Assembly (NCBI RefSeq): GCF_029227915.1
Contig: NC_079889.1
Span: 6,574,001-6,638,000 of the forward strand
DNA: 64,000 nt
Reading direction: 5' to 3'
From: Hydractinia symbiolongicarpus
Lineage: Eukaryota; Cnidaria; Hydrozoa; Anthoathecata; Hydractiniidae
Shown: positions 12,912 through 26,282 of the stretch, piece after piece
How positions within the stretch are numbered: the first letter of the stretch is position 1
Layout: each line of letters begins with the position of its first letter
Position numbers and translations under genes: made by a program
Notes under the pieces: generated by a model
What the model saw: the letters and a program-made list of their open reading frames with translations, nothing else
What the model was told of the DNA's origin: nothing
The model's database searches: none

Positions 12912-15821
12912 ATGGCCTTTTGCAGTCCAATAAAGGCCGCAGACGTAAATCACGCGGTTTCATCTACCTGCGCAGGTTTCCATTGGACTAGTTGTTCCAG
13001 TTTCAATGCTCTACAACGTCCCAAGTCATTTTCATTAGCGCTGTTGACTTAGAACGCGCTTAACTACGTGCACAGTCCTATAAAGGCTGTAATATGGCCT
13101 TCTGCAGTCTAATAGAGGCCTCACACGTAATTCAGGTGAATCCATCTGCCTGCGCAGCTTACCATTGGACTATTCCTTCCAGTCTCAATGCGTTACAACG
13201 TTCCAAGTGGTTCTCCTTATCGCTGTGGCCTTAGAACACTCTTAACTACGTGCACAGTCCATTAAAGGCTGTAACATGGCCTTTTGCAGTCTAATAAAAG
13301 CTTCACACGTAAATCACGTGGTTTCACCTGCCTGTGCAGGTTACCATTGGACTAGTTGTTCCAGTCTCAATGCGTTACAACGTCCCAAGTCATTTTCATT
13401 AGCACTGTGGCCTTAGAACGTTCTTAACTATGTGCACAGTCCTATAAAGACTGTAATATGGCCTTTTGCAGTCTAATAAAGGCCTCACACGTAGATCACG
13501 TGGTTCCATCTGCCTGCGCAGGTTACCATTGTACTATTCCTTCAAATGTCAATGCACTACAACGTTCCAAGAGGTTTTCCTTGGCGCCGTGGCCTTACAA
13601 CACTCTTAACTACGTCACAGTCCTATAAAGGCCGTAATATGGCCTTTTGCAGTCCAATAAAGGCCGCAGACGTAAATCACGCGGTTTCATCTGCCTGCGC
13701 AGGTTACCATTGGACTAGTTGTTCCAGTCTCAATGCTCTACAACGTCCCAAGTCATTTTCATTAGCGCTGTTGACTTAGAACGCGCTTAACTACGTTCAC
13801 AGTCTTATATAGGCTGTAATATGGCCTTTTGCAGTCTAATAAAGGCTTCATACGTAAATCACGTGGTTTCACCTGCCTGCGCAGGTTACCATTGGACTAG
13901 TTGTTTCAGTCTCAATGCGTTACAACGTCCCAAGTCATTTTCATTAGCGCTGTGGCCTTAGAACGTTCTTAACTATGTGCACAGTCCTATAAAGACTGTA
14001 ATATGGCCTTTTGCAGTCTAATAAAGACCTCACAATTAAATCACGTGGTTTCACCTGCCTGCGCAGGTTACCGTTGGACTATTCCTAACAGTCTCAATGC
14101 ACTACAACGTTCCAAGAGTTTTTTCTTGGCGCTGTGGCCTTACAACACTCTTAACTACGTGCACAGTCCTATAAAGGCCGTAATATGGCCTTTTACAGTC
14201 CAATAAAGGCCGCAGACGTAAATCACACGGTTTCAGCTGCCTGCGCAGGTTACCATTGGACTAGTTGTTCCAGTCTCAATGCACTACAACGTTCCAAGGG
14301 GTTTTCCTTAGCGCCATGGCCTTACAACACTCTTAACTACGTTCACAGTCCTATAAAGGCCGTAATATGGCCTTTTGCAGTCCAATAAAGGCCGCAGACG
14401 TAAATCACGCGGTTTCATCTACCTGCGCAGGTTTCCATTGGACTAGTTGTTCCAGTTTCAATGCTCTACAACGTCCCAAGTCATTTTCATTAGCGCTGTT
14501 GACTTAGAACGCGCTTAACTACGTGCACAGTCCTATAAAGGCTGTAATATGGCCTTCTGCAGTCTAATAGAGGCCTCACACGTAATTCAGGTGAATCCAT
14601 CTGCCTGCGCAGCTTACCATTGGACTATTCCTTCCAGTCTCAATGCGTTACAACGTTCCAAGTGGTTCTCCTTATCGCTGTGGCCTTAGAACACTCTTAA
14701 CTACGTGCACAGTCCATTAAAGGCTGTAACATGGCCTTTTGCAGTCTAATAAAAGCTTCACACGTAAATCACGTGGTTTCACCTGCCTGTGCAGGTTACC
14801 ATTGGACTAGTTGTTTCAGTCTCAATGCGTTACAACGTCCCAAGTCATTTTCATTAGCACTGTGGCCTTAGAACGTTCTTAACTATGTGCACAGTCCTAT
14901 AAAGACTGTAATATGGCCTTTTGCAGTCTAATAAAGGCCTCACACGTAGATCACGTGGTTCCATCTGCCTGCGCAGGTTACCATTGTACTATTCCTTCAA
15001 ATGTCAATGCACTACAACGTTCCAAGAGGTTTTCCTTGGCGCCGTGGCCTTACAACACTCTTAACTACGTCACAGTCCTATAAAGGCCGTAATATGGCCT
15101 TTTGCAGTCCAATAAAGGCCGCAGACGTAAATCACGCGGTTTCATCTGCCTGCGCAGGTTACCATTGGACTAGTTGTTCCAGTCTCAATGCTCTACAACG
15201 TCCCAAGTCATTTTCATTAGCGCTGTTGACTTAGAACGCGCTTAACTACGTTCACAGTCTTATATAGGCTGTAATATGGCCTTTTGCAGTCTAATAAAGG
15301 CTTCACACGTAAATCACGTGGTTTCACCTGCCTGCGCAGGTTACCATTGGACTAGTTGTTTCAGTCTCAATGCGTTACAACGTCCCAAGTCATTTTCATT
15401 AGCGCTGTGGCCTTAGAACGTTCTTAACTATGTGCACAGTCCTATAAAGACTGTAATATGGCCTTTTGCAGTCTAATAAAGACCTCACAATTAAATCACG
15501 TGGTTTCACCTGCCTGCGCAGGTTACCGTTGGACTATTCCTAACAGTCTCAATGCACTACAACGTTCCAAGAGTTTTTTCTTGGCGCTGTGGCCTTACAA
15601 CACTCTTAACTACGTGCACAGTCCTATAAAGGCCGTAATATGGCCTTTTACAGTCCAATAAAGGCCGCAGACGTAAATCACACGGTTTCAGCTGCCTGCG
15701 CAGGTTACCATTGGACTAGTTGTTCCAGTCTCAATGCACTACAACGTTCCAAGGGGTTTTCCTTAGCGCCATGGCCTTACAACACTCTTAACAACGTGCA
15801 CAGTCCTATAAATGCCATAAT
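12912..15821. repeat. Two tandem copies of a 1,455-bp, 8-monomer HOR
   Basis: Copy 1 (12,912-14,366) and copy 2 (14,367-15,821) align without a shift. Both carry GGTTTCCATTGG, GGTGAATCC and the CTACGTCACAG single-base loss. Differences are sparse (for example GTTCCAG versus GTTTCAG near 13,360 and 14,815). The length is 8 x 182 minus 1, as expected from the shared 1-bp loss. Copy 2 departs from copy 1 near its end, at the monomer starting 15,822. Confidence 0.88.
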
Positions 15822-16549
15822 ATGGCCTTTTGCAGTCTAATAAAGGCTTCACACGTAAATCACGTGGTTTCACCTGCCTGCGCAGGTTACCATTGGACTA
15901 GTTGTTTCAGTCTCAATGCGTTACAACGTTCCAAGTCATTTTCATTAGCGCTGTTGACTTAGAACGCGCTTAACTACGTGCACAGTCCTATAAAGGCTGT
16001 AATATGGCCTTCTGCAGTCTAATAGAGGCCTCACACGTAATTCAGGTGGTTCCATCTGCCTGCGCAGGTTACCATTGGACTATTCCTTCCAGTCTCAATG
16101 CGCTACAACGTTCCAAGTCATTTTCCTTTGCGCCATGGCCTTAGAACACTCTTAACTACGTGCACAGTCCTATAAAGGCCGCAATATGGCCTTTTGCAGT
16201 CCAATAAAGGCCGCAGACGTAAATCACGCGTTTTCAGCTGCCTGAACAGGTTACCATCGTACTAATCGTTTCAGTCTCAATGCGCTACAACGTCCCAAGT
16301 CGTTTTCATTAGCAGCGTTGCCTTAGAACACTCTTAACTACGATCACAGTCCTATAAAGGCTGTAATATGGCCTTTTGCAGTCTAAAAAAGGCGTCACAC
16401 GTAAATCAGGTGGTTCCATCTGCCTGCGCAGCTTACCATTGGACTATTCCTTCCAGTCTCAATGCGTTACAACGTTCCAAGAGGTTTTCCTAAGCGCCAT
16501 GGCCTTACAACACTCTTAACTACGTGCACAGTCATATAAAGGCTGTAAT

Positions 16550-16865
16550 ATGGCCTTTTGCAGTCCAATAAAGGCCGCAGACGTAAATCACGTGCATTGG
16601 ACTAGTTGTTCCAGTCTCAATGCGCTACAACGTCCCAAGTCATTTTCATTAGCGCCGTCGCCTTAGAACGCTCTTAACTACGTGCACAGTCCTAAAAAGG
16701 CTGTAATATGGCCTTTTGCAGTCCAATAAAGGCCGCAGACGTAAATCACGTGCATTGGACTAGTTGTTCCAGTCTCAATGCGCTACAACGTCCTAAGTCA
16801 TTTTCATCGGCGCCATCGCCTTAGAACGCTCTTAACTACGTGCACAGTCCTATAAAGGCTGTAAC
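16550..16865. repeat. Two adjacent 158-bp monomers (24-bp internal deletion)
   Basis: Both copies (16,550-16,707 and 16,708-16,865) read CACGTGCATTGG where a normal monomer has 24 extra bases between CACGTG and CATTGG, monomer positions 46-69. The E-box survives but the 10-bp palindrome is lost. The first copy follows TCATATAAAGG, a CArG variant, and the second follows CCTAAAAAGG. Confidence 0.93.
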
Positions 16866-19594
16866 ATGGCCTTTTGCAGTCTAATAAAGGCCTCACACGT
16901 AGATCACGTGGTTCCATCTGCCTGCGCAGGTTACCATTGTACTATTTCTTCCAGTCTCAATGCGCTACAACGTCCCAAGTCATTTTCATTAGCGCCATCG
17001 CCTTTGAACGCTCCTAACTACGTGCACAGTCCTAAAAAGGCTGTAATATGGCCTTTTGCAGTCCAAAAATGGCCGCAGACGTTAATCACGTGGTTGTATC
17101 TGCCTGCAAAGGTTACCATTTGACTATTCCTTCAAATCTCAATGCACTACAATGTTCCAAGAGGTTTTCCTTTGCGCCGTGGCGTTACAACACTCTTAAC
17201 TTCGTGCACAGTCCTATAAAGGCCGTAATATGGCCTTTTGCAGTCCAATAAAGGCCGCAGACGTAAATCACGTGGTTTCACCTGCCTGTGCAGGTTACCA
17301 TTGGACTATTCCTTCCAGTCTCAATGCGCTACAACGTCCCAAGTCATTTTCCTTTGCGCCATGGCCTTACAACACTCTTAACTACGTGCACAGTCCTATA
17401 AATGCCGTAATATGGCCTTTTGCAGTCCAATAAAGGCCGCAGACGTAAATCACCCGTTTTAGCTGCCTGCGCAGGTTACCATTGGACTAGTCGTTCCAGT
17501 CTCAATGCGCTACAACGTCCCAAGTCGTTTTCATAAGCGCCGTTGCCTTACAACTCTGTTAACTACGCTCACAGTCCCATAAAGGCTGTAATATGCGATT
17601 TTGCAGTCTAATAAAAGCCTCACACGTAAATCAGGTGGTTCCATCTGCCTACGCAGCTTACCATTGGACTATTCCTTCCAGTCTCAATGCGTTACAACGT
17701 TCCAAGAGGTTTTCCTAAGCGCCATGGCCTTACAACACTCTTAACTACGTGCACAGTCCTATAAAGGCCGTAATATGGCCTTTTGCAGTCCAATAAAGGC
17801 CGCAGACGTAAATCACGTTGTTTCACCTGCCTGTGCAGGTTACCATTGGACTATTCCTTCCAGTCTCAATGCGCTACAACGTCCCAAGTCATTTTCATTA
17901 GCGCCATCGCCTTAAAACGCTCTTAACTACGTGCACAGTCCTATAAAGGCTGTAATATGGCCTTTCGCAGTCTAATAAAGGCCTCACACGTAGGTCACGT
18001 GGTTCCATCTGCCTGCGCAGGTTACCATTGGACTAGTTGTTTCAATCTCAATGCGCTACAACGTCCCAAGTCATTTTCATTAGCGCCGTCGACTTAGAAC
18101 GCGCTTAACTACGTGCACAGTCCTATAAAGGCTGTAATATGGCCTTTTGCAGTCTAGTAAAGGCCTCACACGTAGATCACGTGGTTCCATCTGCCTGCGC
18201 ACGTTACCATTGTACTATTTCTTCCAGTCTCAATGCACTACAACGTTCCAAGAGGTTTTCCTTAGCGCCATGGTCTTACAACGCTCTTAACTATGTGCAC
18301 AGTCCTATAAAGGCTGTAATATGGCCTTTTGCAGTCTAATAAAGGCTTCACAATTAAATCACGTGGTTTCACCTGCCTGCACAGGTTACCATTGGACTAT
18401 TCCTTTCAGTCTCAATGCACTACAACATTCCAAGAGGTTTTCCTTAGCGCTGTGGCCTGACAACACGCTTAACTACGTGCAAAGTCCTATAAAGGCCGTA
18501 ATATGGCCTTTTGCAGTCTAATAAAGGCCTCACACGTAAATCACGTGGTTTCACCTGCCTGTGCCGGTTACCATTGGACTATTCCTTCCAGTCTCAATGC
18601 GCTACAACGTCCAAAGTCATTTTTATTAGCGACGTCGCCTTAGAACGCTCTTAACTACGTGCACAGTCCTATAAAGGCTGTAATATGGCCTTTTGCAGTC
18701 TAATAAAGGCTTCACAATTATATCACGTGGTTTCACCTGACTGCGCAGGTTACCATTGGACTATTCCTTTCAGTCTCAATGCACTACAACGTTCCAAGAG
18801 GTTTTTCTTAGCGCTGTGGCCTGACAACACTTTTAACTACGTGCACAGTGCATTAAAGGCTGTAATATGGCCTTTTGCAGTCTAATAAAGGCTTCACACG
18901 TAAATCACGTGGTTTCACTTGCCTGCGCAGAATACCATTGGACTAGTTGTTTCAGTCTCAATGCGCTACAACGTCCCAAGTTATTTTCATTAGCGCCATG
19001 GCCTTACAACACTCTTAACTACGTTCACAGTCCTATAAAGGGTGCAATATAGCATTTTGCAGTCTAATAAAGGCCTCACACGTAGATCACGTGGTTCTAT
19101 CTGCCTGTGCAGGTTACAATTGGACTAGTTGTTTCAATCTCAATGCGCTACAACGTCCCAAGTCATTTTCATTAGCTCCGTCGACTTAGAACGCGCTTAA
19201 CTACGTGCACAGTCCTATAAAGGCTGTAATATGGCCTTTTGCAGTCTAATAAAGGCCTCACACGTAGATCACGTGGTTCCATCTGCCTGCGCAGGTTACC
19301 ATTGTACTATTTCTTCCAGTCTCAATGCACTAAAACGGTCCAGGAGGTTTTCCTTAGCGCCATGGTGTTACAACACTCTTAACTACGTGCACAGTCCTAT
19401 AAAGGCCGAAATATTGCCTTTTGCAGTCTAATAAATGCCGCATACGTAAATCACGTGGTTCCATCTGCCTGCAAAGGTTACGATTTGATTATTCCTTCAA
19501 ATCTCAATGCACTACAACGTTCCAAGAGGTTTTCCTTGGCGCCGTGGCCTTACAACACTTTTAACTACGTGCACAGTCCTATAAAGGCCGTAAT

Positions 19595-19897
19595 ATGGCC
19601 TTTTGCAGTCCAATAAAGGCCGCAGACGTAAATCACGTGGTTTCACCTGCCTGTGCAGGTTACCATTGGACTATTCCTTCCAGTCTCAATGCGCTACAAC
19701 GTCCCAAGTCATTTTCATCAGCGCCATCGTCTAATAAAGGCCTCACACGTAAATCACGTGGTTCCATCTGCCTGCAAAGGTTACCATTTGACTATTCCTT
19801 CAAATCTCAATGCACTACAACGTTCCAAGAGGTTTTTCTTTGCGCCCTGGCCTTACAAAACTCTTAACTACGTGCACAGTCCTATAAAGGCCGTAAT
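19595..19897. repeat. Fused 303-bp dimer (61-bp deletion across a monomer boundary)
   Basis: The sequence runs from GCGCCATCG directly into TCTAATAAAGG near 19,728-19,731. This removes monomer positions 136-182 and 1-14 of the next copy, 61 bp in all. The deleted part contains GTGCAC, the CArG/TATA element and one arm of the inverted repeat, so the fused unit has one such set where two are expected. A second copy lies 1,213 bp downstream. Confidence 0.92.
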
Positions 19898-20807
19898 ATG
19901 GCCTTTTGCAGTCCAATAAAGGCCGGAGACGTAAATCACGTGGTTTCACCTGCCTGTGCAGGTTACCATTCGACTATTCCTTCCAGTCTCAATGCGCTAC
20001 AACGTCCCAAGTCATTTTCAATAGCGCCATCGCCTTAGAACGCTCTTAACTACGTGCACAGTCTTATAAAGGCTGTAATATGGCCTTTTGCAGTCCAATA
20101 AAGGCCGCAGACGTAAATCACGTGGTTTCACCTGCCTGTGCAGGTTACCATTGGACTATTCCTTCCAGTCTCAATGCGCTACAACGTCCCAGGTCATTTT
20201 CCTTTGCGCCATGGCCTTACAACACCCTTAACTACGTGCACAGTCCTATAAAGGCCGTAATATGGCCTTTTGCAGTCCAATAAAGGCCGCAGACGTAAAT
20301 CACGCGGTTTTAGCTGCCTGCGCAGGTTACCATTGGACTAGTCGTTCCAGTCTCAATGCGCTACAACGTCCCAAGTCGTTTTCATTAGCGGCGTTGCCTT
20401 AGAACACTCTTAACTACGCTCACAGTCCCATAAAGGCTGTAATATGGCATTTTGCAGTCTAATAAAGGCCTCACACGTAGATCACGTAGTTCCATCTGCC
20501 TGCGCAGGTTACCATTGGACTAGTTGTTCCAGTCTCAATGCTCTACAACGTCCCAAGTCATTTTCACTAGCGCCGTCGACTTAGAACGCTCTTAACTACG
20601 TGCACAGTCCTATAAAGGCTGTAATATGGCCTTTTGCAGTCTAATAAAGGCCTCACACGTAGATCACGTGGTTCCATCTGCCTGCGCAGGTTACCATTGT
20701 ACTATTTCTTCCAGTCTCAATACACTACAACGTTCAAAGAGGTTTTCCTTGGCGCTGTGGCCTTACAACACTCTTAACTACGTGCACAGTCCTATAAAGG
20801 CCGTAAT

Positions 20808-21110
20808 ATGGCCTTTTGCAGTCCAATAAAGGCCGCAGACGTAAATCACGTGGTTTCACCTGCCTGTGCAGGTTACCATTGGACTATTCCTTCCAGTCTC
20901 AATGCGCTACAACGTCCCAAGTCATTTTTATCAGCGCCATCGTCTAATAAAGGCCTCACACGTAAATCACGTGGTTCCATCTGCCTGCAAAGGTTACCAT
21001 TTGACTATTCCTTCAAATCTCAATGCACTACAACGTTCCAAGAGGTTTTTCTTGGCGCCCTGGCCTTACAACACTCTTAACTACGTGCACAGTCCTATAA
21101 AGGCCGTAAT
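20808..21110. repeat. Second fused 303-bp dimer (same 61-bp deletion)
   Basis: It has the same junction as 19,595-19,897, near 20,941-20,944. The 1,213-bp distance equals seven monomers minus 61 bp. Downstream monomers (19,898 and 21,111; 20,080 and 21,293) also match, including GGCCGGAGACG and CATTCGACT, so the deletion was copied within a larger duplicated segment. Confidence 0.92.
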
Positions 21111-22930
21111 ATGGCCTTTTGCAGTCCAATAAAGGCCGGAGACGTAAATCACGTGGTTTCACCTGCCTGTGCAGGTTACCATTCGACTATTCCTTCCAGT
21201 CTCAATGCGCTACAACGTCCCAAGTCATTTTCAATAGCGCCATCGCCTTAGCACGGTCTTAACTACGTGCACAGTCCTATAAAGGCTGTAATATGGCCTT
21301 TTGCAGTCCAATAAAGGCCGCAGACGTAAATCACGTGGTTTCACCTGCCTGTGCAGGTTACCATTGGACTATTCCTTCCAGTCTCAATGCGCTACAACGT
21401 CCCAGGTCATTTTCCTTTGCGCCATGGCCTTACAACACTCTTAACTACGTGCACAGTCCTATAAAGGCCGTAATATGGCCTTTTGCAGTCCAATAAACGC
21501 CGCAGACGTAAATCACGCGGTTTCAGCTGCCTGCGCAGGGTACCATTGTACTAGTCGTTCCAGTCTCAATGCGCTACAACGTCCCAAGTCGTTTTCATTA
21601 GCGCCGTTGCTTTAGAACACTCTTAATTACGTTCACAGTCCTATAAAGGCTGTAATATGGCCTTTTGCAGTCTAAAAAAGGCCTCACACGTAAATCAGGT
21701 GGTTCCATCTGCCTGCGCAGCTTACCATTGGACTATTCCTTCCAGTCTCAATGCGTTACAACGTTCCAAGAGGTTTTCCTAAGCGCCATGGCCTTACAAC
21801 ACTTTTAACTACGTGCACAGTCCTATAAAGGCTGTAATATGGCCTTTTGCAGTCCAATAAAGGCCGCAGACGTAAATCACGTGGTTTCACCTGCCTGTGC
21901 AGGTTAGCATTGGACTAGTTGTTCCAGTCTCAATGCTTTACAACGTCCCAAGTCATTTTCATTAGCGCCGTCGCCTTAGAACGCTCTTAACTACGTGCAC
22001 AGTCCTATAAAGGCTGTAATATGGCCTTTTGCAGTCTAATAAAGGCCTCACAAGTAAATCACGTGGCTCCATCTGCCTGCGCAGGTTACCATTGGACTAT
22101 TCCTTCCAGTCTCAATGCGCTACAACGTTCCAAGTGGTTCTCCTTAGCGCTGTGGCCTTAGAACGCTCCTAACTATGTGCACAGTCCTATAAAGGCTGTA
22201 ATATGGCATTTTGCATTCTAATAAAGGCCTTACACGTAAATCACGTGGTTCCATCTGCCTGCGCAGGTTACCATTGGACTATTTGTTCCAGTCTCAATGC
22301 GCTACAACGTCCTAAGTCATTTTCATCGGCGCCATCGCCTTAGAACGCTCTTAACTACGTGCACAGTCATATAAAGGCTGTAATATGGCCTTTTGCAGTC
22401 TAATAAAGGCCTCACACATAGATCACGTGGTTCCATCTGCCTGCGCAGGTTACCATTGTACTATTTCTTCCAGTCTCAATGCACTACAACGTTCAAAGAG
22501 GTTTTCCTTAGCGCCATGGCCTTACAACACTCTTAACTACGTGCACAGTCCTATAAAGGCCGCAATATGGCCTTTTGCAGTCCAATAAAGGCCGCAGACG
22601 TAAATCACGCGTTTTCAGCTGCCTGAGCAGGTTACCATTGTACTAATCGTTTCAGTCTCAATGCGCTACAACGTCCCAAGTCGTTTTCATTAGCAGCGAT
22701 GCCTTAGAACACTCTTAACTACGATCACAGTCCTATAAAGGCTGTAATATGGCCTTTTGCAGTCTAAAAAAGGCCTTACACGTAAATCAGGTGGTTCCAT
22801 CTGCCTGCGCAGCTTACCATTGGACTATTCCTTCCAGTCTCAATGCGTTACAACGTTCCAAGAGGTTTTCCTAAGCGCCATGGCCTTACAACACTCTTAA
22901 CTACGTGCACAGTCCTATAAAGGCTGTAAT

Positions 22931-23088
22931 ATGGCCTTTTGCAGTCCAATAAAGGCCGCAGACGTAAATCACGTGCATTGGACTAGTTGTTCCAGTCTCA
23001 ATGCGCTACAACGTCCCAAGTCATTTTCATTAGCGCCGTCGCCTTAGAACGCTCTTAACTACGTGCACAGTCCTATAAAGGCTGTAAT
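22931..23088. repeat. 158-bp monomer (24-bp deletion)
   Basis: It has the same CACGTGCATTGG junction as the copies at 16.6 kb, here as a single copy. It belongs to the GGCCGCAGACG subfamily, like all other 158-bp copies. Confidence 0.93.
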
Positions 23089-23998
23089 ATGGCCTTTTGC
23101 AGTCTAATAAAGGCCTCACAAGTAAATCACGTGGCTCCATCTGCCTGCGCAGGTTACCATTGGACTATTCCTTCCAGTCTCAATGCGCTACAACGTTCCA
23201 AGTGGTTCTCCTTAGCGCTGTGGCCTTAGAACGCTCCTAACTATGTGCACAGTCCTATAAAGGCTGTAATATGGCCTTTTGCATTCTAATAAAGGCCTTA
23301 CACGTAAATCACGTGGTTCCATCTGCCTGCGCAGGTTACCATTGGACTAGTTGTTCCAGTCTCAATGCGCTACAACGTCCTAAGTCATTTTCATCGGCGC
23401 CATCGCCTTAGAACGCTCTTAACTACGTGCACAGTCCTATAAAGGCTGTAACATGGCCTTTTGCAGTCTAATAAAGGCCTCACACGTAGATCACGTGGTT
23501 CCATCTGCCTGCGCAGGTTACCATTGGACTAGTCGTTCCAGTCTCAATGCGCTACAACGTCCCAAGTCATTTTCATTAGCGCCATCGCCTTTGAACGCTC
23601 CTAACTACGTGCACAGTCCTAAAAAGGCTGTAATATGGCCTTTTGCAGTCCAATAATGGCCGCAGACGTTAATCACGTGGTTGCATCTGCCTGCAAAGGT
23701 TACCATTTGACTATTCCTTCAAATCTCAATGCACTACAATGTTCCAAGAGGTTTTCCTTTGCGCCGTGGCGTTACAACACTCTTAACTACGTGCACAGTC
23801 CTATAAAGGCCGTAATATGGCCTTTTGCAGTCCAATAAAGGCCGCAGACGTAAATCACGTGGTTTCACCTGCCTGTGCAGGTTACCATTGGACTATTCCT
23901 TCCAGTCTCAATGCGCTACAACGTCCCAAGTCATTTTCCTTTGCGCCATGGACTTACAACACTCTTAACTACGTGCACAGTCCTATAAAGGCCGTAAT

Positions 23999-25080
23999 AT
24001 GGCCTTTTGCAGTCCAATAAAGGCCGCAGACGTAAATCACGCGTTTTAGCTGCCTGCGCAGGTTACCATTGGACTAGTCGTTCCAGTCTCAATGCGCTAC
24101 AACGTCCCAAGTCGTTTTCATAAGCGCCGTTGCCTTACAACTCTGTTAACTACGCTCACAGTCCCATAATGGCTGTAATATGCCATTTTGCAGTCTAATA
24201 AAGGCCTCACACGTAGATCACGTGGTTCCATCTGCCTGCGCAGGTTACCATTGGACTAGTTGTTCCAGTCTCAATGCTCTACAACGTCCCAAGTCATTTT
24301 CACTAGCGCCGTCGACTTAGAACGCTCTTAACTACGTGCACAGTCCTATAAAGGCTGTAATATGGCCTTTAGCAGTCTAATAAAGGCCTCACACGTAGAT
24401 CACGTGGTTCCATCTGCCTGCGCATTGGACTAGTTGTTCCAGTCTCAATGCACTACAACGTCCCAAGTCATTTTCATTAGCGCCGTCGCCTTAGAACGCT
24501 CTTAACTACGTGCACAGTCCTATAAAGGCTGTAATATGGCCTTTTGCATTCTAATAAAGGCCTTACACGTAAATCACGTGGTTCCATCTGCCTGCGCAGG
24601 TTACCATTGGACTAGTTGTTCCAGTCTCAATGCGCTACAACGTTCAAAGAGGTTTTCCTTAGCGCCATGGCCTTACAACACTCTTAACTACGTGCACAGT
24701 CCTATAAAGGCCGTAATATGGCCTTTTGCAGTCCAATAAAGGCCGCAGACGTAAATCACGCGTTTTAGCTGCCTGCGCAGGTTACCATTGGACTAGTCGT
24801 TCCAGTCTCAATGCGCTACAACGTCCCAAGTCGTTTTCATAAGCGCCGTTGCCTTACAACTCTGTTAACTACGCTCACAGTCCCATAATGGCTGTAATAT
24901 GCCATTTTGCAGTCTAATAAAGGCCTCACACGTAGATCACGTGGTTCCATCTGCCTGCGCAGGTTACCATTGGACTAGTTGTTCCAGTCTCAATGCTCTA
25001 CAACGTCCCAAGTCATTTTCACTAGCGCAGTCGACTTAGAACGCTCTTAACTACGTGCACAGTCCTATAAAGGCTGTAAT
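23999..25080. repeat. 719-bp local duplication
   Basis: The segment beginning 23,999 recurs at 24,718. Both carry CACGCGTTTTAGC (1-bp loss), CTTACAACTCTGTTAAC, CCCATAATGG and ATATGCCATT. The offset is four monomers minus 9 bp, explained by the 8-bp and 1-bp losses it encloses. The two copies differ by few substitutions, so the event looks recent. Confidence 0.87.
24362..24535. repeat. 174-bp monomer with a different 8-bp deletion
   Basis: CTGCGCATTGG near 24,418-24,428 replaces CTGCGCAGGTTACCATTGG, an 8-bp loss flanked by a CA direct repeat. It is unrelated to the boundary deletion of block 1. It appears once; the relative at 25,081 has the normal length. Confidence 0.9.
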
Positions 25081-25262
25081 ATGGCCTTTAGCAGTCTAAT
25101 AAAGGCCTCACACGTAGATCACGTGGTTCCATCTGCCTGCGCAGCTTACCATTGGACTATTCCTTCCAGTCTCAATGCGTTACAACGTTCCAAGAGGTTT
25201 TCCTAAGCGCCATGGCCTTACAACACTCTTAACTACGTGCACAGTCCTATAAAGGCTGTAAT

Positions 25263-25420
25263 ATGGCCTTTTGCAGTCCAATAAAGGCCGCAGACGTAAA
25301 TCACGTGCATTGGACTAGTTGTTCCAGTCTCAATGCGCTACAACGTCCCAAGTCATTTTCATTAGCGCCGTCGCCTTAGAACGGTCTTAACTACGTGCAC
25401 AGTCCTATAAAGGCTGTAAT
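25263..25420. repeat. 158-bp monomer (24-bp deletion)
   Basis: A single copy with the CACGTGCATTGG junction. It is followed by the monomer at 25,421, which is the 3,036-bp-offset relative of 22,385. Confidence 0.93.
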
Positions 25421-25966
25421 ATGGCCTTTTGCAATCTAATAAAGGCTTCACACGTAGATTACGTGGTTCCATCTGCCTGCGCAGGTTACCATTGTACTAT
25501 TTCTTCCAGTCTCAATGCACTGCAACGTTCAAAGAGGTTTTCCTTAGCGCCATGGCCTTACAACACTCTTAACTACGTGCACAGTCCTATAAAGGCCGCA
25601 ATATGGCCTTTTGCAGTCCAATAAAGGCCGCAGACGTAAATCACGCGTTTTCAGCTGCCTGAGCAGGTTACCATTGTACTAATCGTTTCAGTCTCAATGC
25701 CCTACAACGTCCCAAGTCGTTTTCATTAGCAGCGTTGCCTTAGAACACTCTTAACTACGATCACAGTCCTATAAAGGCTGTAATATGGCCTTTTGCAGTC
25801 TAAAAAAGGCCTCACACGTAAATCAGGTGGTTCCATCTGCCTGCGCAGCTTACCATTGGACTATTCCTTCCAGTCTCAATGCGTTACAACGTTCCAAGAG
25901 GTTTTCCTAAGCGCCATGGCTTTACAACACTCTTAACTACGTGCACAGTCATATAAAGGCTGTAAT

Positions 25967-26282
25967 ATGGCCTTTTGCAGTCCAAAAAAGGCCGCAGACG
26001 TAAATCACGTGCATTGGACTAGTTGTTCCAGTCTCAATGCGCTACAACGTCCCAAGTCATTTTCATTAGCGCCGTCGCCTTAGAACGCTCTTAACTACGT
26101 GCACAGTCCTAAAAAGGCTGTAATATGGCCTTTTGCAGTCCAATAAAGGCCGCAGACGTAAATCACGTGCATTGGACTAGTTGTTCCAGTCTCAATGCGC
26201 TACAACGTCCTAAGTCATTTTCATCGGCGCCATCGCCTTAGAACGCTCTTAACTACGTGCACAGTCCTATAAAGGCTGTAAC
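25967..26282. repeat. Two adjacent 158-bp monomers (24-bp deletion)
   Basis: The copies are 25,967-26,124 and 26,125-26,282. The pair and its flanks (TCATATAAAGG before, CCTAAAAAGG between, GTAACATGG after) copy the pair at 16,550-16,865, so the arrangement was duplicated as a block. Confidence 0.93.

Larger units (their letters stand above)
8379..16185. repeat. Array block 2: nested HORs at 3,267, 3,995, 1,812 and 1,455 bp
   Basis: The 8,379-8,97x segment matches 11,646-12,24x at offset 3,267. The 9,099-9,6xx segment, marked by GGCCTTCTGCAG and TAATAGAGGCC, recurs at 11,282 (offset 2,183), at 13,094 (offset 3,995) and at 14,549. The 10,736 region recurs at 12,548 (offset 1,812). The clearest unit is the 8-monomer HOR of 1,455 bp: about 12,912-14,366 repeats as 14,367-15,821. 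A 1-bp loss (CTACGTCACAG) marks 9,463-9,643, 13,458-13,638 and 14,913-15,093, which fixes the alignment of the copies. Confidence 0.82.

Noticed and set aside
19595-21132. Open frames of 88-90 residues
   Set aside because: They are created by the 61-bp deletions that fuse two monomers and change the frame.
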